Shown piece after piece: positions 16,711 through 24,927 of a stretch of 64,000 nt of DNA. This DNA comes from Pseudomonas hamedanensis (lineage in GTDB: Bacteria; Pseudomonadota; Gammaproteobacteria; Pseudomonadales; Pseudomonadaceae): the NCBI RefSeq assembly GCF_014268595.2, contig NZ_CP077091.1, positions 5,252,001-5,316,000 of the forward strand, given 5' to 3'. How positions within the stretch are numbered: the first letter of the stretch is position 1; every line of letters starts with the position of its first letter. Below the pieces are notes generated by a model. It saw nothing but the letters and a program-made list of their open reading frames with translations, did not search any database and was not told the DNA's origin. A program made the position numbers and the translations under genes.

Positions 16711-18030
16711 ATGGATAACTCCAACGCCCTGCCCCTTGGGTCGGCTGCCGCGCCGGCCAAGCCAAGAACCACCGCCAGCCGGATCAAATCGATCTTCAGC
16801 GGCTCTGTCGGCAACATGGTCGAGTGGTATGACTGGTACGTGTATGCCGCCTTCTCCCTGTACTTCGCCAAGACCTTTTTCCCCGCCGGTTCCACCACCG
16901 CGCAACTGATGAACACCGCTGCGATCTTCGCCGTGGGCTTCTTGATGCGTCCGATCGGCGGCTGGCTGATGGGCATGTACGCTGACAAGGTCGGACGCAA
17001 GAAAGCGCTGATGGCTTCGGTGTACCTGATGTGCTTCGGCTCGCTGCTGATCGCGCTGAGCCCGAACTACGAAACCATCGGCATCGGCGCGCCGATCCTG
17101 CTGGTGTTCGCGCGCCTGCTGCAAGGCCTGTCGGTCGGTGGCGAATACGGCACCTCGGCGACCTATCTCTCGGAGATGGCGACCAAGGAACGTCGCGGTT
17201 TCTTCTCCAGCTTCCAGTACGTGACGCTGATCTCCGGCCAGCTCATCGCGCTGGGCGTGTTGATCGTGCTGCAAAACACACTGACCACCGAACAGCTGTA
17301 CGCATGGGGCTGGCGCATTCCGTTCGCCATCGGCGCGCTGTGTGCAGTGGTGGCGCTGTACCTGCGTCGCGGCATGGAAGAGACCGAGTCGTTCACCAAA
17401 AAAGAGAAGTCCAAAGAAAGCGCCATGCGCACCTTGATGCGTCACCCCAAGGAACTGTTGACCGTGGTCGGCCTGACCATGGGTGGCACCCTGGCGTTCT
17501 ACACCTACACCACTTACATGCAGAAATACCTGGTGAACACCGTCGGCATGAGCATTTCCGACTCGACCACCATTTCGGCGGCCACGCTGTTCCTGTTCAT
17601 GTGCCTGCAACCGATCATCGGCGGCCTGTCGGACAAGATTGGTCGTCGTCCGATCCTGATCGCTTTCGGCGTGCTCGGTACGATCTTCACCGTGCCGATC
17701 CTGATGACCCTGCACACCATCCAGACCTGGTGGGGCGCGTTCTTCCTGATCATGGCGGCGCTGATCATCGTCAGCGGCTATACCTCGATCAACGCGGTGG
17801 TCAAAGCCGAGCTGTTCCCGACCGAAATCCGCGCGCTGGGCGTCGGCCTGCCGTACGCATTGACCGTGTCGATCTTCGGCGGCACCGCCGAGTACATCGC
17901 GCTGTGGTTCAAGAGCATCGGCATGGAAACCGGTTACTACTGGTACGTCACCGCGTGCATTGCCGTGTCGCTGCTGGTGTACATCACCATGAAAGACACC
18001 CAGAAGCACTCGCGTATCGTGACTGACTGA
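16711..18030 (+). CDS. kgtP: MFS dicarboxylate/2-oxoglutarate permease, KgtP-like
   Basis: The protein has 439 residues with about 12 membrane segments and the metabolite:H+ symporter (SHS/KgtP) signatures GNMVEWYDWYVY, RPIGGWLMGMYADKVGRKKA and GLSVGGEYGTSATYLSE. It is expected to import 2-oxoglutarate or related dicarboxylates with protons across the inner membrane. The start at 16711 is preferred over the in-frame ATG at 16696 because GAAGGA sits 6 bases before it. Its context (kinase, sigma-54 activator, -24/-12 promoter) matches regulated organic-acid uptake, as recalled for MifSR and PA5530 of P. aeruginosa. The exact substrate is inferred. Confidence 0.85.
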   Translation: MDNSNALPLGSAAAPAKPRTTASRIKSIFSGSVGNMVEWYDWYVYAAFSLYFAKTFFPAGSTTAQLMNTAAIFAVGFLMRPIGGWLMGMYADKVGRKKALMASVYLMCFGSLLIALSPNYETIGIGAPILLVFARLLQGLSVGGEYGTSATYLSEMATKERRGFFSSFQYVTLISGQLIALGVLIVLQNTLTTEQLYAWGWRIPFAIGALCAVVALYLRRGMEETESFTKKEKSKESAMRTLMRHPKELLTVVGLTMGGTLAFYTYTTYMQKYLVNTVGMSISDSTTISAATLFLFMCLQPIIGGLSDKIGRRPILIAFGVLGTIFTVPILMTLHTIQTWWGAFFLIMAALIIVSGYTSINAVVKAELFPTEIRALGVGLPYALTVSIFGGTAEYIALWFKSIGMETGYYWYVTACIAVSLLVYITMKDTQKHSRIVTD

Positions 18031-18040
18031 CCGCATTACA

Positions 18041-18061
18041 CAGCCACTGCAACGGTGGCTG
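18041..18061 (+). terminator. Possible terminator hairpin after the permease
   Basis: CAGCCAC-loop-GTGGCTG begins 11 bases after the stop codon, but no run of T follows, so termination is uncertain. Confidence 0.35.
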
Positions 18062-18070
18062 TTCGGACAC

Positions 18071-18146
18071 CTTCGCGAGCAGGCTCGCTCCGACACTGGA
18101 TCAATGATCGACACAAATCCCGTGGGAGCGGGCTTGCTCGCGAATG
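18071..18146. repeat. REP-type inverted repeat
   Basis: Facing arms CTTCGCGAGCAGGCTCGCTC and GGAGCGGGCTTGCTCGCGAA. Part of the 374-base gap before the small exported-protein gene. Confidence 0.85.
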
Positions 18147-18187
18147 GGTCCACCGCAATCTCCCGCCTTAACCCCCGCCAAGAAGCA

Positions 18188-18204
18188 ATTAATCGCTGAT
18201 TAAT
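18188..18204. promoter_or_regulatory. ATTAATC-GCT-GATTAAT dyad in an AT-rich leader
   Basis: Perfect 7-base arms around a 3-base spacer, about 200 bases before the small exported-protein gene. The stretch 18285-18362 is strikingly AT-rich for this genome and repeats TTAATCAACTTA-like words. It could be an operator or a nucleoid-protein (MvaT-type) target; no promoter can be assigned with certainty. Confidence 0.35.
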
Positions 18205-18404
18205 CCTGCTGCCGCATCCTGCCCACTCTAATCGATGAACCGCGCAACGCTCGCTGCCAACCCGTAAGCGACCCCGACGCACCGCTCTTAATATCAACTT
18301 AATCGATTGTTTTTAGCATTATTTTGCGCTTTTTAATCAACTTAGTTGGCGTAGCATTAATCCCATGAAACACACCCATCGCCAACGAATCCGGAGTAAC
18401 CGTC

Positions 18405-18638
18405 ATGAAAACCAAACTGATCCTCGCCTTGACCCTGTCCGTACTGGCCGCCAACACCTACGCTGCCGACGGTTCGGACCGCACCCAATCAGCCGACTTC
18501 ATTTCCGGCGCCAGCGCTGCCATCGACACCGGCCGCTCTGCCCATTACGCGGCTGACGGCTTCGACAAGACCGGCACTGCCAATGCGATTGCTGCCGACG
18601 GTTTCGAAAAAACCGGTACTGCCGCTGCCATCAGCTAA
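18405..18638 (+). CDS. Small exported protein with AADG repeats, function unknown
   Basis: The protein has 77 residues. A clean Sec signal peptide (MKTKLILALTLSVLAANTYA) probably ends at A20. The mature part is made of related units: AADGSDRTQSADFI, AADGFDKTGTANAI and AADGFEKTGTAAAI. It is small, soluble and probably periplasmic or secreted. GGAG stands about 10 bases before the ATG. I do not recognise a characterised family, although similar short proteins are common in Pseudomonas. The long AT-rich leader suggests regulated expression. Confidence 0.75.
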   Translation: MKTKLILALTLSVLAANTYAADGSDRTQSADFISGASAAIDTGRSAHYAADGFDKTGTANAIAADGFEKTGTAAAIS

Positions 18639-18655
18639 TGCTGTGCTGGATGCCA

Positions 18656-18677
18656 AAGCCCGGCCTCGGCCGGGCTT
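18656..18677 (+). terminator. Hairpin terminator after the small exported protein
   Basis: AAGCCCGGCC-TC-GGCCGGGCTT, a near-perfect stem 18 bases after the stop; the T tract is short. Confidence 0.65.
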
Positions 18678-18718
18678 AGTCGTTCCCGGGTTTGCAGATT
18701 TCGCGGTTAGCGCAAAAC

Positions 18719-18800
18719 CTGTGGAAGCGAGCTTGCTCGCGAAAGCCGCAGGTCAGTCGCCATCAATTCGGATGTGACGACCCTTTCGCGAGCAAGGGTC
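18719..18800. repeat. REP-type inverted repeat, right arm degraded
   Basis: The left arm GTGGAAGCGAGCTTGCTCGCGAAAG is complete; the right arm CTTTCGCGAGCAAGGGTC loses the pattern at its end. Confidence 0.75.
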
Positions 18801-18894
18801 ATGCCGTGGAAAGGAATATTTGTGATCGACTGGAAATCGGTTCTGCGGGCCAGCACTATTGGCCTCAGCCCTATGCCTTTGAGGAACACCGCCC

Positions 18895-19524
18895 ATGCCC
18901 GATGACATCCATTTCTACGAACCCGCCCACGGCCACGGTCTGCCCCACGACCCGTTCAACGCCATCGTCGGCCCGCGCCCGATCGGCTGGATTTCCTCGC
19001 AGGATGCCAACGGCCAGCTCAATCTGGCGCCGTACAGTTTCTTCAATGCCTTCAACTACGTCCCGCCGATCATTGGTTTCTCCAGCGTCGGGCGCAAAGA
19101 CAGCCTGAACAACATCGAGCAGACCGGTGAATTCGCCTGGAACCTCGCCACCCGCCCGTTGGCCGAGCAGATGAACCAGAGCTGCGCGATGGTTGCGCCA
19201 GAGGTCAACGAGTTTGAACTGGCGGGGCTGACGACAGCGGCGTCAAAGGTAATTTCAGTGCCACGGGTCGCGCAAAGCCCGGTGTCCTTCGAGTGCAAGG
19301 TCACGCAGATCATTCAGCTGCAACGCGCCGATGGCCAGACCGTGCCGAGCTGGCTGGTCCTCGGCGAAGTGGTCGCCGTGCACATTGCCAGATGGCTGCT
19401 CAAGGACGGCATCTACGACACCGCCGCGGCAGAACCGATTCTGCGCGGCGGCGGGCCGGCGGATTATTTCCAGCTGGGGCCTGAAGCGCTGTTCAAGATG
19501 TGGCGCCCGGGGGCGCAGAAGTGA
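18895..19524 (+). CDS. Flavin reductase-like (DIM6/NTAB family) protein
   Basis: The protein has 209 residues and the flavin reductase-like fold: NAIVGPRPIGWISSQDANG near the start, NLAPYSFFNAFNYVPP, then a region ending PVSFECKVTQI. Such proteins bind FMN and supply reduced flavin or act as small oxidoreductases in the cytoplasm. The substrate is unknown. It stands alone on the plus strand; its stop codon abuts the stop of the converging gene with no base between. A longer protein is excluded by upstream stops. Confidence 0.82.
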   Translation: MPDDIHFYEPAHGHGLPHDPFNAIVGPRPIGWISSQDANGQLNLAPYSFFNAFNYVPPIIGFSSVGRKDSLNNIEQTGEFAWNLATRPLAEQMNQSCAMVAPEVNEFELAGLTTAASKVISVPRVAQSPVSFECKVTQIIQLQRADGQTVPSWLVLGEVVAVHIARWLLKDGIYDTAAAEPILRGGGPADYFQLGPEALFKMWRPGAQK

Positions 19525-19767
19525 TTACCAGATCAACTCGGCGTCATCAGTGACGCCCTTGAGTTTATCCAGCTCGGCGGTCGCTGCGTCATCGGCGGCG
19601 ATGGCGCCGGGAAACACCTGCTCATCCAGCAATTTGTGAAAGCGCGGTGCGCCGCCATCGACCAGGGCCTTGACCGCGATTGCCGCGTAATACCCCTTGT
19701 TGCCGCCCAGTTCGACGGGAACGACGGCGGAGACTGCTTCGAAGCGTTCAAACTCTTTACGTGCCAT
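19525..19767 (-). CDS. Conserved small hypothetical protein
   Basis: The protein has 80 residues (starting MARKEFERFEAVSAVVPVEL) and is mildly acidic, with no signal peptide or membrane segment. AGGA lies 8 bases before the ATG, and codon use matches its neighbours, so I think it is real. I do not recognise the family. It converges with the flavin-reductase-like gene, stop to stop, and stands upstream of nothing on its strand. Confidence 0.6.
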   Translation of the reverse strand: MARKEFERFEAVSAVVPVELGGNKGYYAAIAVKALVDGGAPRFHKLLDEQVFPGAIAADDAATAELDKLKGVTDDAELIW

Positions 19768-19810
19768 GTCGCGGATCCTGGCTCAATCAATTAAGCCGGA
19801 CATTAAACCC

Positions 19811-20164
19811 TCAACCGGCCAGTTTGTGTATCGCTGACGGGCACTGACCGAGCGCTTGCGCTGCCGAGACGTCCTTGAAGGTGTGGAAATCGAGGCTATT
19901 GACCACCAGGTCCTGAACCAGCTCGGCGAAGACTTCCATCGACGGACTGTTGAAATACGCGGTCATCGTCTGTTGACTGCTCCAGTAGCCACTGACCAGC
20001 CACAGGTCGGCGTCGCACTGCGACTGCTGCAACGAGAAACTCAGGCAACCGGGCGCGGCGCGCGAGACTTCGATCAACGCGCTCAGGCGCACACCGAGTT
20101 CTGCCGAGCGCCCGGCCTGGGCACGAACGAAGGCCATATGACTGACAGGCATCTGCTTGGACAT
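19811..20164 (-). CDS. Antibiotic biosynthesis monooxygenase (ABM)-domain protein
   Basis: The protein has 116 residues with the pattern of the ABM dimeric alpha-beta barrel: SHMAFVRAQAGRSAELGVRL, SRAAPGCLSFSLQQS, LWLVSGYWSSQQTMTAYF and a C-terminal FHTFKDVS. Family members act as small quinol monooxygenases or stress-related enzymes without metal or cofactor. GGAGGG sits 6 bases before the chosen ATG; longer in-frame readings lack such a site. The substrate is unknown. Confidence 0.75.
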   Translation of the reverse strand: MSKQMPVSHMAFVRAQAGRSAELGVRLSALIEVSRAAPGCLSFSLQQSQCDADLWLVSGYWSSQQTMTAYFNSPSMEVFAELVQDLVVNSLDFHTFKDVSAAQALGQCPSAIHKLAG

Positions 20165-20347
20165 GATCAACCCTCCATGAAATCGCGTGGCAGCCGGGGG
20201 ACGGGCTGCGACTGGAGCAAAGGTTAAGGGCCGGGGCATCTGCGCCGTTAGTCGATTCCTGCCGTCGCGTTGCACAATCCTGCGAGACTGCGCAGACGAC
20301 CTGTAACAACCTGTAAACCCGTGTCACACGTCTGTCATACGCGTTTT

Positions 20348-20427
20348 GTGTAGGAGCTGCCGAAGGCTGCGATCTTTTGATTTTGTCTTGAAGATCAACG
20401 GATCGCAGCCTTCGGCAGCGCCTACAG
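20348..20427. repeat. Inverted repeat, GTAGGAGCTGCCGAAGGCTGCGA family
   Basis: TGTAGGAGCTGCCGAAGGCTGCGATC faces its complement, with arms of about 30 bases. It is a different family from the TGCTCGCGA elements and lies within the 396-base gap between the diverging ABM and AraC genes; I see no gene in that gap. Confidence 0.85.
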
Positions 20428-20560
20428 GTTCGTATGGCGGCGGACGCAGGCACCGCTCCGGGCAGAATCAGGCAAGCATTTGGCAGAATGTGTCTACCGC
20501 CGCTGCTTGCACAAACATATGCTCTGCTGCATTCCACCTCCCCTGCCGAGGATGCCGTGC

Positions 20561-21490
20561 ATGACGTCATTCGATCATTTTCAAGCCCAACCCACCGTTG
20601 ACATGGAAAAGCAGCGCGCGGAGCTGGCGGCGATCATTCGCCGCAACACCCGCGACGATGGCAGCTATGAAACCGCCATCGGTTCGCTGTACATGTCGCG
20701 CCACACCCGGTCCCACGACTTCGCCCCGGTGCTCGCGCAGCCGGCGCTGTGCATCATGGCCCAGGGGCGCAAAGAGGTGCGACTGGCCGATGAATACTTC
20801 AATTACGACCCGCTGAATTATCTGGTGGTGTCGGTCTCGATGCCGCTGAGCGGGCGCGTGGTCAACGTGTCGCCAGAAGCACCGATCCTCGCCGTGCGTC
20901 TGGATATCGACCCGGCGGAAATCACCGCCCTGATCGCCGACGCCGGACCGATGGGCGTGCCGACCCGACCGACCGGGCGTGGTCTGTACGTCGAGCAGAT
21001 CGACAGTTCGATGCTCGACGCCGTGCTGCGTCTGGCACGGCTGCTCGATGCACCGAAAGACATCGCCATGCTCGCGCCGCTGATTCGCCGGGAAATTCTC
21101 TATCGCCTGCTGCGCAGTCCCCAGGGTCATCGCTTGTATGAGATCGCGATTGCCAACAGTCAGAGCCACCGCATCAGCCAGGCGATCAAATGGCTCAACA
21201 GCAACTTCGAGCAGCCACTGCGCATCGATGATCTGGCCAAAACCGTGAACCTCAGCGTCTCGACGTTGCATCACCGCTTCAAGGCGATGACGGCCATGAG
21301 CCCGCTGCAATATCAGAAGCAGCTGCGTCTGCAAGAGGCGCGGCGGTTGATGCTGACCGAAGGCCTGGAAGCCTCGGCGGCGGGGTACCGGGTCGGCTAT
21401 GAAAGTCCATCGCAGTTCAGCCGCGAGTACAGCCGCTTGTTTGGTGCGCCGCCATTAAGAGATCTGGCGCGGTTGCGGCTTTCTGTCTGA
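20561..21490 (+). CDS. AraC-family transcriptional regulator
   Basis: The protein has 309 residues. The N-terminal half is the AraC-type cupin-like domain with CIMAQGRKEVRLADE. The C-terminal ~100 residues hold two helix-turn-helix motifs (IDDLAKTVNLSVSTLHHRFK and EASAAGYRVGYESPSQFSREYSRLFG). It probably controls a nearby catabolic or redox gene in response to a small molecule; no target is evident. The start at 20561 has GAGG about 9 bases upstream and begins where family members begin. Confidence 0.85.
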   Translation: MTSFDHFQAQPTVDMEKQRAELAAIIRRNTRDDGSYETAIGSLYMSRHTRSHDFAPVLAQPALCIMAQGRKEVRLADEYFNYDPLNYLVVSVSMPLSGRVVNVSPEAPILAVRLDIDPAEITALIADAGPMGVPTRPTGRGLYVEQIDSSMLDAVLRLARLLDAPKDIAMLAPLIRREILYRLLRSPQGHRLYEIAIANSQSHRISQAIKWLNSNFEQPLRIDDLAKTVNLSVSTLHHRFKAMTAMSPLQYQKQLRLQEARRLMLTEGLEASAAGYRVGYESPSQFSREYSRLFGAPPLRDLARLRLSV

Positions 21491-21520
21491 TGCCAATTGT
21501 GCAGCGCGGCTAATGACGTC

Positions 21521-21586
21521 ATCGCGAGCAGGCTCACTCCTACAGAGAAACGCATTCCAAATGTAGGAGTGAGCCTGCTCGCGATT
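21521..21586. repeat. REP-type inverted repeat (TGTAGGAGTGAGCCTGCTCGCGA family)
   Basis: Facing arms ATCGCGAGCAGGCTCACTCC and GGAGTGAGCCTGCTCGCGAT between the convergent AraC and aldehyde dehydrogenase genes. Confidence 0.88.
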
Positions 21587-21615
21587 GGGCCGGTACAGGC
21601 GAAGAAGATCTGTGA

Positions 21616-23067
21616 TCAGACTGCCCGGATTACATGTTTGATCTCCTGAAACGCGGCCAAGCCCCATGGCCCCAATTCGCGGCCGATGCTGCTTTGCTTG
21701 TAACCGCCCCACGCCGTCTGCGGGAAGATCACCTGCGGCGCGTTGAGCCACACCAGTCCCGCTTGCAGGGCATTGGCGACGCGGTCGGCGGTCTCGGCGT
21801 TACGCGTCACCACCGTGGCGACCAGGCCGAACTGACTGTCATTGGCCAGCGCAATCGCCTCGGCTTCACTGCTGAAACTGCGCACGCACAGCACCGGCCC
21901 GAAAATCTCTTCGCACCACAGCGCACTGTCCAGAGGCACTTGGGTGAAGACCGTCGGCTGCAAAAAATAACCGCGCGGCAGATGCGCCGGACGATTGCCG
22001 CCGCACACCAGCTTCGCCCCGGCACTCAGGCCGCGATCGATGTGCCCGAGCACGCGCTGGTATTGCGCCTGATTGACCAGTGCACCCATCTCCACATCCG
22101 GGTCGAACGGGTCAGCGACGCGAATCGCCTGCGCACGTTTTTGCAGACGCTCGAGGAATTCATCCGCCAGTTCATCGGCAACCAATACGCGACTGGTGGC
22201 CGAGCACATCTGTCCGGCGTTGAAGAAACCGCCGCCACAGGCCAGATCGACAGCCAGTTCGAGATCGGCGTCGTCGAGCACCAGTAGCGAAGATTTGCCG
22301 CCCAGTTCCAGGCTCACGCCCTTCACCGTTTCCGCCGCGCGCTGCATCACTTGCACACCAACCGCATTGCTGCCGGTAAAAGAGATTTTCGCGATTCGCG
22401 GATCCGCCGACAGCGGCGCGCCCACCGCCAGGCCGGTGCCGCAGACCAGGTTGAAGACGCCGTCGGGCAAACCGGACTCGGCGATGATCGACGCCAGTTC
22501 CAGTTCCGCCAGCGGCGTGACCTCCGACGGTTTCAGTACGACGCAGCAACCGGCCGCCAGCGCTGGTGCAAGTTTCCAGGCGGTGGTGACCATGGGGAAA
22601 TTCCACGGCACGATCAGCCCGACCACGCCGCACGGTTCGCGGCGCAGGCGTGCACTGAAGTCATCGCTGGGCAGCGCCACAGGGCTGTCCTGTTGTGCAT
22701 CGAGGCCTGCGGCGAGTTCTGCGTAATACTCGAAGGTGGCGATCACATCGTCGACGTCGATGGCGGCTTCAAATAGCGGTTTGCCGTTGTTGCTCGACTG
22801 CAATTTCATCAGGTGGTCGCGACCGTTGCGCACGCCGTTGGCGATGTTGCGCAGGATCGTCCCGCGCTCGGCGCCAGTGGTTTGCGACCAGTGCGTGAAC
22901 GCTTCGGTCGCCGCGCTGATCGCTTGATCGACGGCCTGCTCGTCACCGCCATTGACCGTGGTCAGCAGCGCTTCGCTGGCCGGGTTGATCACCCGCAGAT
23001 GTTCGCGACCTGCCGACCAATGGCCGTTGATGAAGAGGCCGTCGAGCCTGATTGGAAAACTGATCAT
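21616..23067 (-). CDS. NAD(P)-dependent aldehyde dehydrogenase
   Basis: The protein has 483 residues of the ALDH superfamily, betaine-aldehyde type. Visible motifs are VGLIVPWNFPMVTTAWKLAP, the cofactor loop FTGSNAVG, the general-base glutamate in SLELGGKSS and the catalytic cysteine in GQMCSATSRV. It oxidises an aldehyde to the acid in the cytoplasm. The start overlaps the stop of the preceding ThDP decarboxylase gene by ATGA, so the decarboxylase product is probably its substrate. If that decarboxylase acts on 2-ketoarginine, the product here would be 4-guanidinobutyrate. Confidence 0.88.
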   Translation of the reverse strand: MISFPIRLDGLFINGHWSAGREHLRVINPASEALLTTVNGGDEQAVDQAISAATEAFTHWSQTTGAERGTILRNIANGVRNGRDHLMKLQSSNNGKPLFEAAIDVDDVIATFEYYAELAAGLDAQQDSPVALPSDDFSARLRREPCGVVGLIVPWNFPMVTTAWKLAPALAAGCCVVLKPSEVTPLAELELASIIAESGLPDGVFNLVCGTGLAVGAPLSADPRIAKISFTGSNAVGVQVMQRAAETVKGVSLELGGKSSLLVLDDADLELAVDLACGGGFFNAGQMCSATSRVLVADELADEFLERLQKRAQAIRVADPFDPDVEMGALVNQAQYQRVLGHIDRGLSAGAKLVCGGNRPAHLPRGYFLQPTVFTQVPLDSALWCEEIFGPVLCVRSFSSEAEAIALANDSQFGLVATVVTRNAETADRVANALQAGLVWLNAPQVIFPQTAWGGYKQSSIGRELGPWGLAAFQEIKHVIRAV

Positions 23068-24701
23068 GGGGCCACCGCCTGCATCCATTGGGTCTGGTCG
23101 ATTTCAATTAACGTCGGGCCCTGGCGATCACTCGCGGCACGCAGCGCGCTTTGTAATTGCTGAACCGAGCCGATCGCTTCGGCAGCACAGCCCAACGCCT
23201 TGGCGACGCCGATGAAGTCCGGGGTGTAAATGTCGACACCCACCGGTTCGATCGCACGGTTGACCATGTATTTCTTGATTTCCTCGTAGCCCTGGTTATT
23301 CCACAGCAGCACGATCACCGGCGTGCGCGCTTCGACAGCGCTGGCCAGTTCCGGCAGGGTGAATTGCAGACCGCCATCGCCGATCAGGCAAACCACCGGT
23401 GGTCGCACGCCTGTTGCGGCGCTGCCACCGAGCCACGCACCGATGGCGGCGGGCAACGCGTAGCCGAGGGTGCCGTAGCCGGTGGATGAGTTGAACCAGC
23501 GCCGCGGACGTTGCGGATTGAACGTCAGGTTGCCGGTGTACACCGGTTGTGTGGAGTCGCCGACGAACACTGCGTCGGGCAATTCGTGCAGTACGGTTTG
23601 GAGAAAGCGCGTCTGCGCCAGCGTCGGCGCATCCCAGCTCGCGGCCAGCTCCTCGCGCAGACGCGCAGCGCGCACCTGGCCCCAGTCGTTGCGGCGCTCG
23701 GCCAGCGCCTTGTGTGACAAGGCGCTGAGCAATGCCTGGGCGGCGTTGCGCGAATCTGCCACCAGCGCGACGTAAGGCGGATAATTGCGCACGGTCTGAT
23801 CGGCATCGATGTCGATGCGCAGCAGCTTGCCGGCAATCTCGAAGCCGCCGGCGAAGGTCACGTCATAATCGGTCTCGGCCAGTTCGGTGCCGATGGCCAA
23901 CACCACATCGGCCTCGGCGACCAGTGCGCGGGTGGCGACCAGGCTTTGCGTCGAGCCGATCAGCAGGGGATGAGCGGACGGCAACAAACCTTTGGCGTTG
24001 ATAGTCAGCGCGACCGGCGCGTCGAGCAACTGCGCCAGCTCGGTGAGTTCGGCAGCGGCATCGATCGCACCGCCACCGGCGAGAATCAACGGTCGTTGTG
24101 CGCCGGCCAGCAGCTCGGTCATGCGGCTCACGGCAGCGGGTGCGGCACCCGCGCGATCGATGCTGACCGGGACGCTGGCGAGCAGCTCATCGGCTTCTTC
24201 CACCAGCACGTCCAGCGGGATTTCGATGTGCACCGGACGCGGACGCCCGGCCTGGAACAGGGCAAACGCGCGGGCGAGGACGCCGGGCAATTCGCACGCC
24301 GACATCAGTGTGTGGGAGAACGCTGCGACACCGCCGACCAGTGCGCTCTGGTTCGGCAGTTCGTGCAGCTTGCCGCGCCCGCCGCCCAACTGACTGCGCG
24401 ACTGCACGCTGGAGATCACCAGCATCGGGATCGAATCGGCGTAGGCCTGGCCCATGGCAGTGGTGATGTTGGTCATGCCCGGCCCGGTGATGATGAAACA
24501 CACGCCGGGTTTGCCGCTGGTGCGCGCGTAACCGTCGGCCATGAAACCGGCGCCTTGCTCATGCCGAGGGGTGACGTGGTTGATCGTCGAACGGGCCAGC
24601 CCGCGATACAGCTCAACGGTGTGCACCCCAGGAATGCCGAACACCTGCTCGACGCCATAATTTTCCAACAGCTTGACCAGTACTTCGCCGCACGTTGCCA
24701 T
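23064..24701 (-). CDS. aruI: ThDP-dependent 2-oxoacid decarboxylase, AruI-like
   Basis: The protein has 545 residues with three domains of the acetolactate synthase/benzoylformate decarboxylase family. The catalytic glutamate is in PRHEQGAGFMADGYAR (~45-60), and the ThDP/Mg motif GDGGLQF is followed by NNQGY (~430-465). It decarboxylates a 2-oxoacid to an aldehyde. The pairing with an aldehyde dehydrogenase and a divergent LysR gene is what I recall for 5-guanidino-2-oxopentanoate decarboxylase (arginine transaminase pathway). The assignment is by context; an acetolactate synthase-like role is the alternative. No aruH transaminase gene is in the window. Confidence 0.6.
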   Translation of the reverse strand: MATCGEVLVKLLENYGVEQVFGIPGVHTVELYRGLARSTINHVTPRHEQGAGFMADGYARTSGKPGVCFIITGPGMTNITTAMGQAYADSIPMLVISSVQSRSQLGGGRGKLHELPNQSALVGGVAAFSHTLMSACELPGVLARAFALFQAGRPRPVHIEIPLDVLVEEADELLASVPVSIDRAGAAPAAVSRMTELLAGAQRPLILAGGGAIDAAAELTELAQLLDAPVALTINAKGLLPSAHPLLIGSTQSLVATRALVAEADVVLAIGTELAETDYDVTFAGGFEIAGKLLRIDIDADQTVRNYPPYVALVADSRNAAQALLSALSHKALAERRNDWGQVRAARLREELAASWDAPTLAQTRFLQTVLHELPDAVFVGDSTQPVYTGNLTFNPQRPRRWFNSSTGYGTLGYALPAAIGAWLGGSAATGVRPPVVCLIGDGGLQFTLPELASAVEARTPVIVLLWNNQGYEEIKKYMVNRAIEPVGVDIYTPDFIGVAKALGCAAEAIGSVQQLQSALRAASDRQGPTLIEIDQTQWMQAVAP

Positions 24702-24738
24702 TGTCGATTGCCTTTTTTTTCGCTGAAACATAGATCCC

Positions 24739-24831
24739 AATGTGGGAGCGGGCTTGCTCGCGAAGGCGGTTCGTCAATGAATAATGATGTGAATGACACA
24801 CCGCATTCGCGAGCAAGCCCGCTCCCACATG
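24739..24831. repeat. REP-type inverted repeat between divergent genes
   Basis: TGTGGGAGCGGGCTTGCTCG faces its complement; the inner linker contains GTGAATGACACACCGC. It lies in the leader region shared by aruI-like and LysR genes. Confidence 0.88.
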
Positions 24832-24927
24832 GCCTGCTTATGTGCCCATTGGAACGGCGCGCAGCTAGCGGCAACAATCGATTAAAAGTCATACTAGCCA
24901 TGTCCTCACGTCATACCTTGGGTCCCC

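Noticed and set aside
16708..18297. 529-codon frame antisense to the permease
   Set aside because: A His/Gln/Arg-rich shadow with no membrane segments, whereas the sense strand encodes a clear 12-segment transporter.
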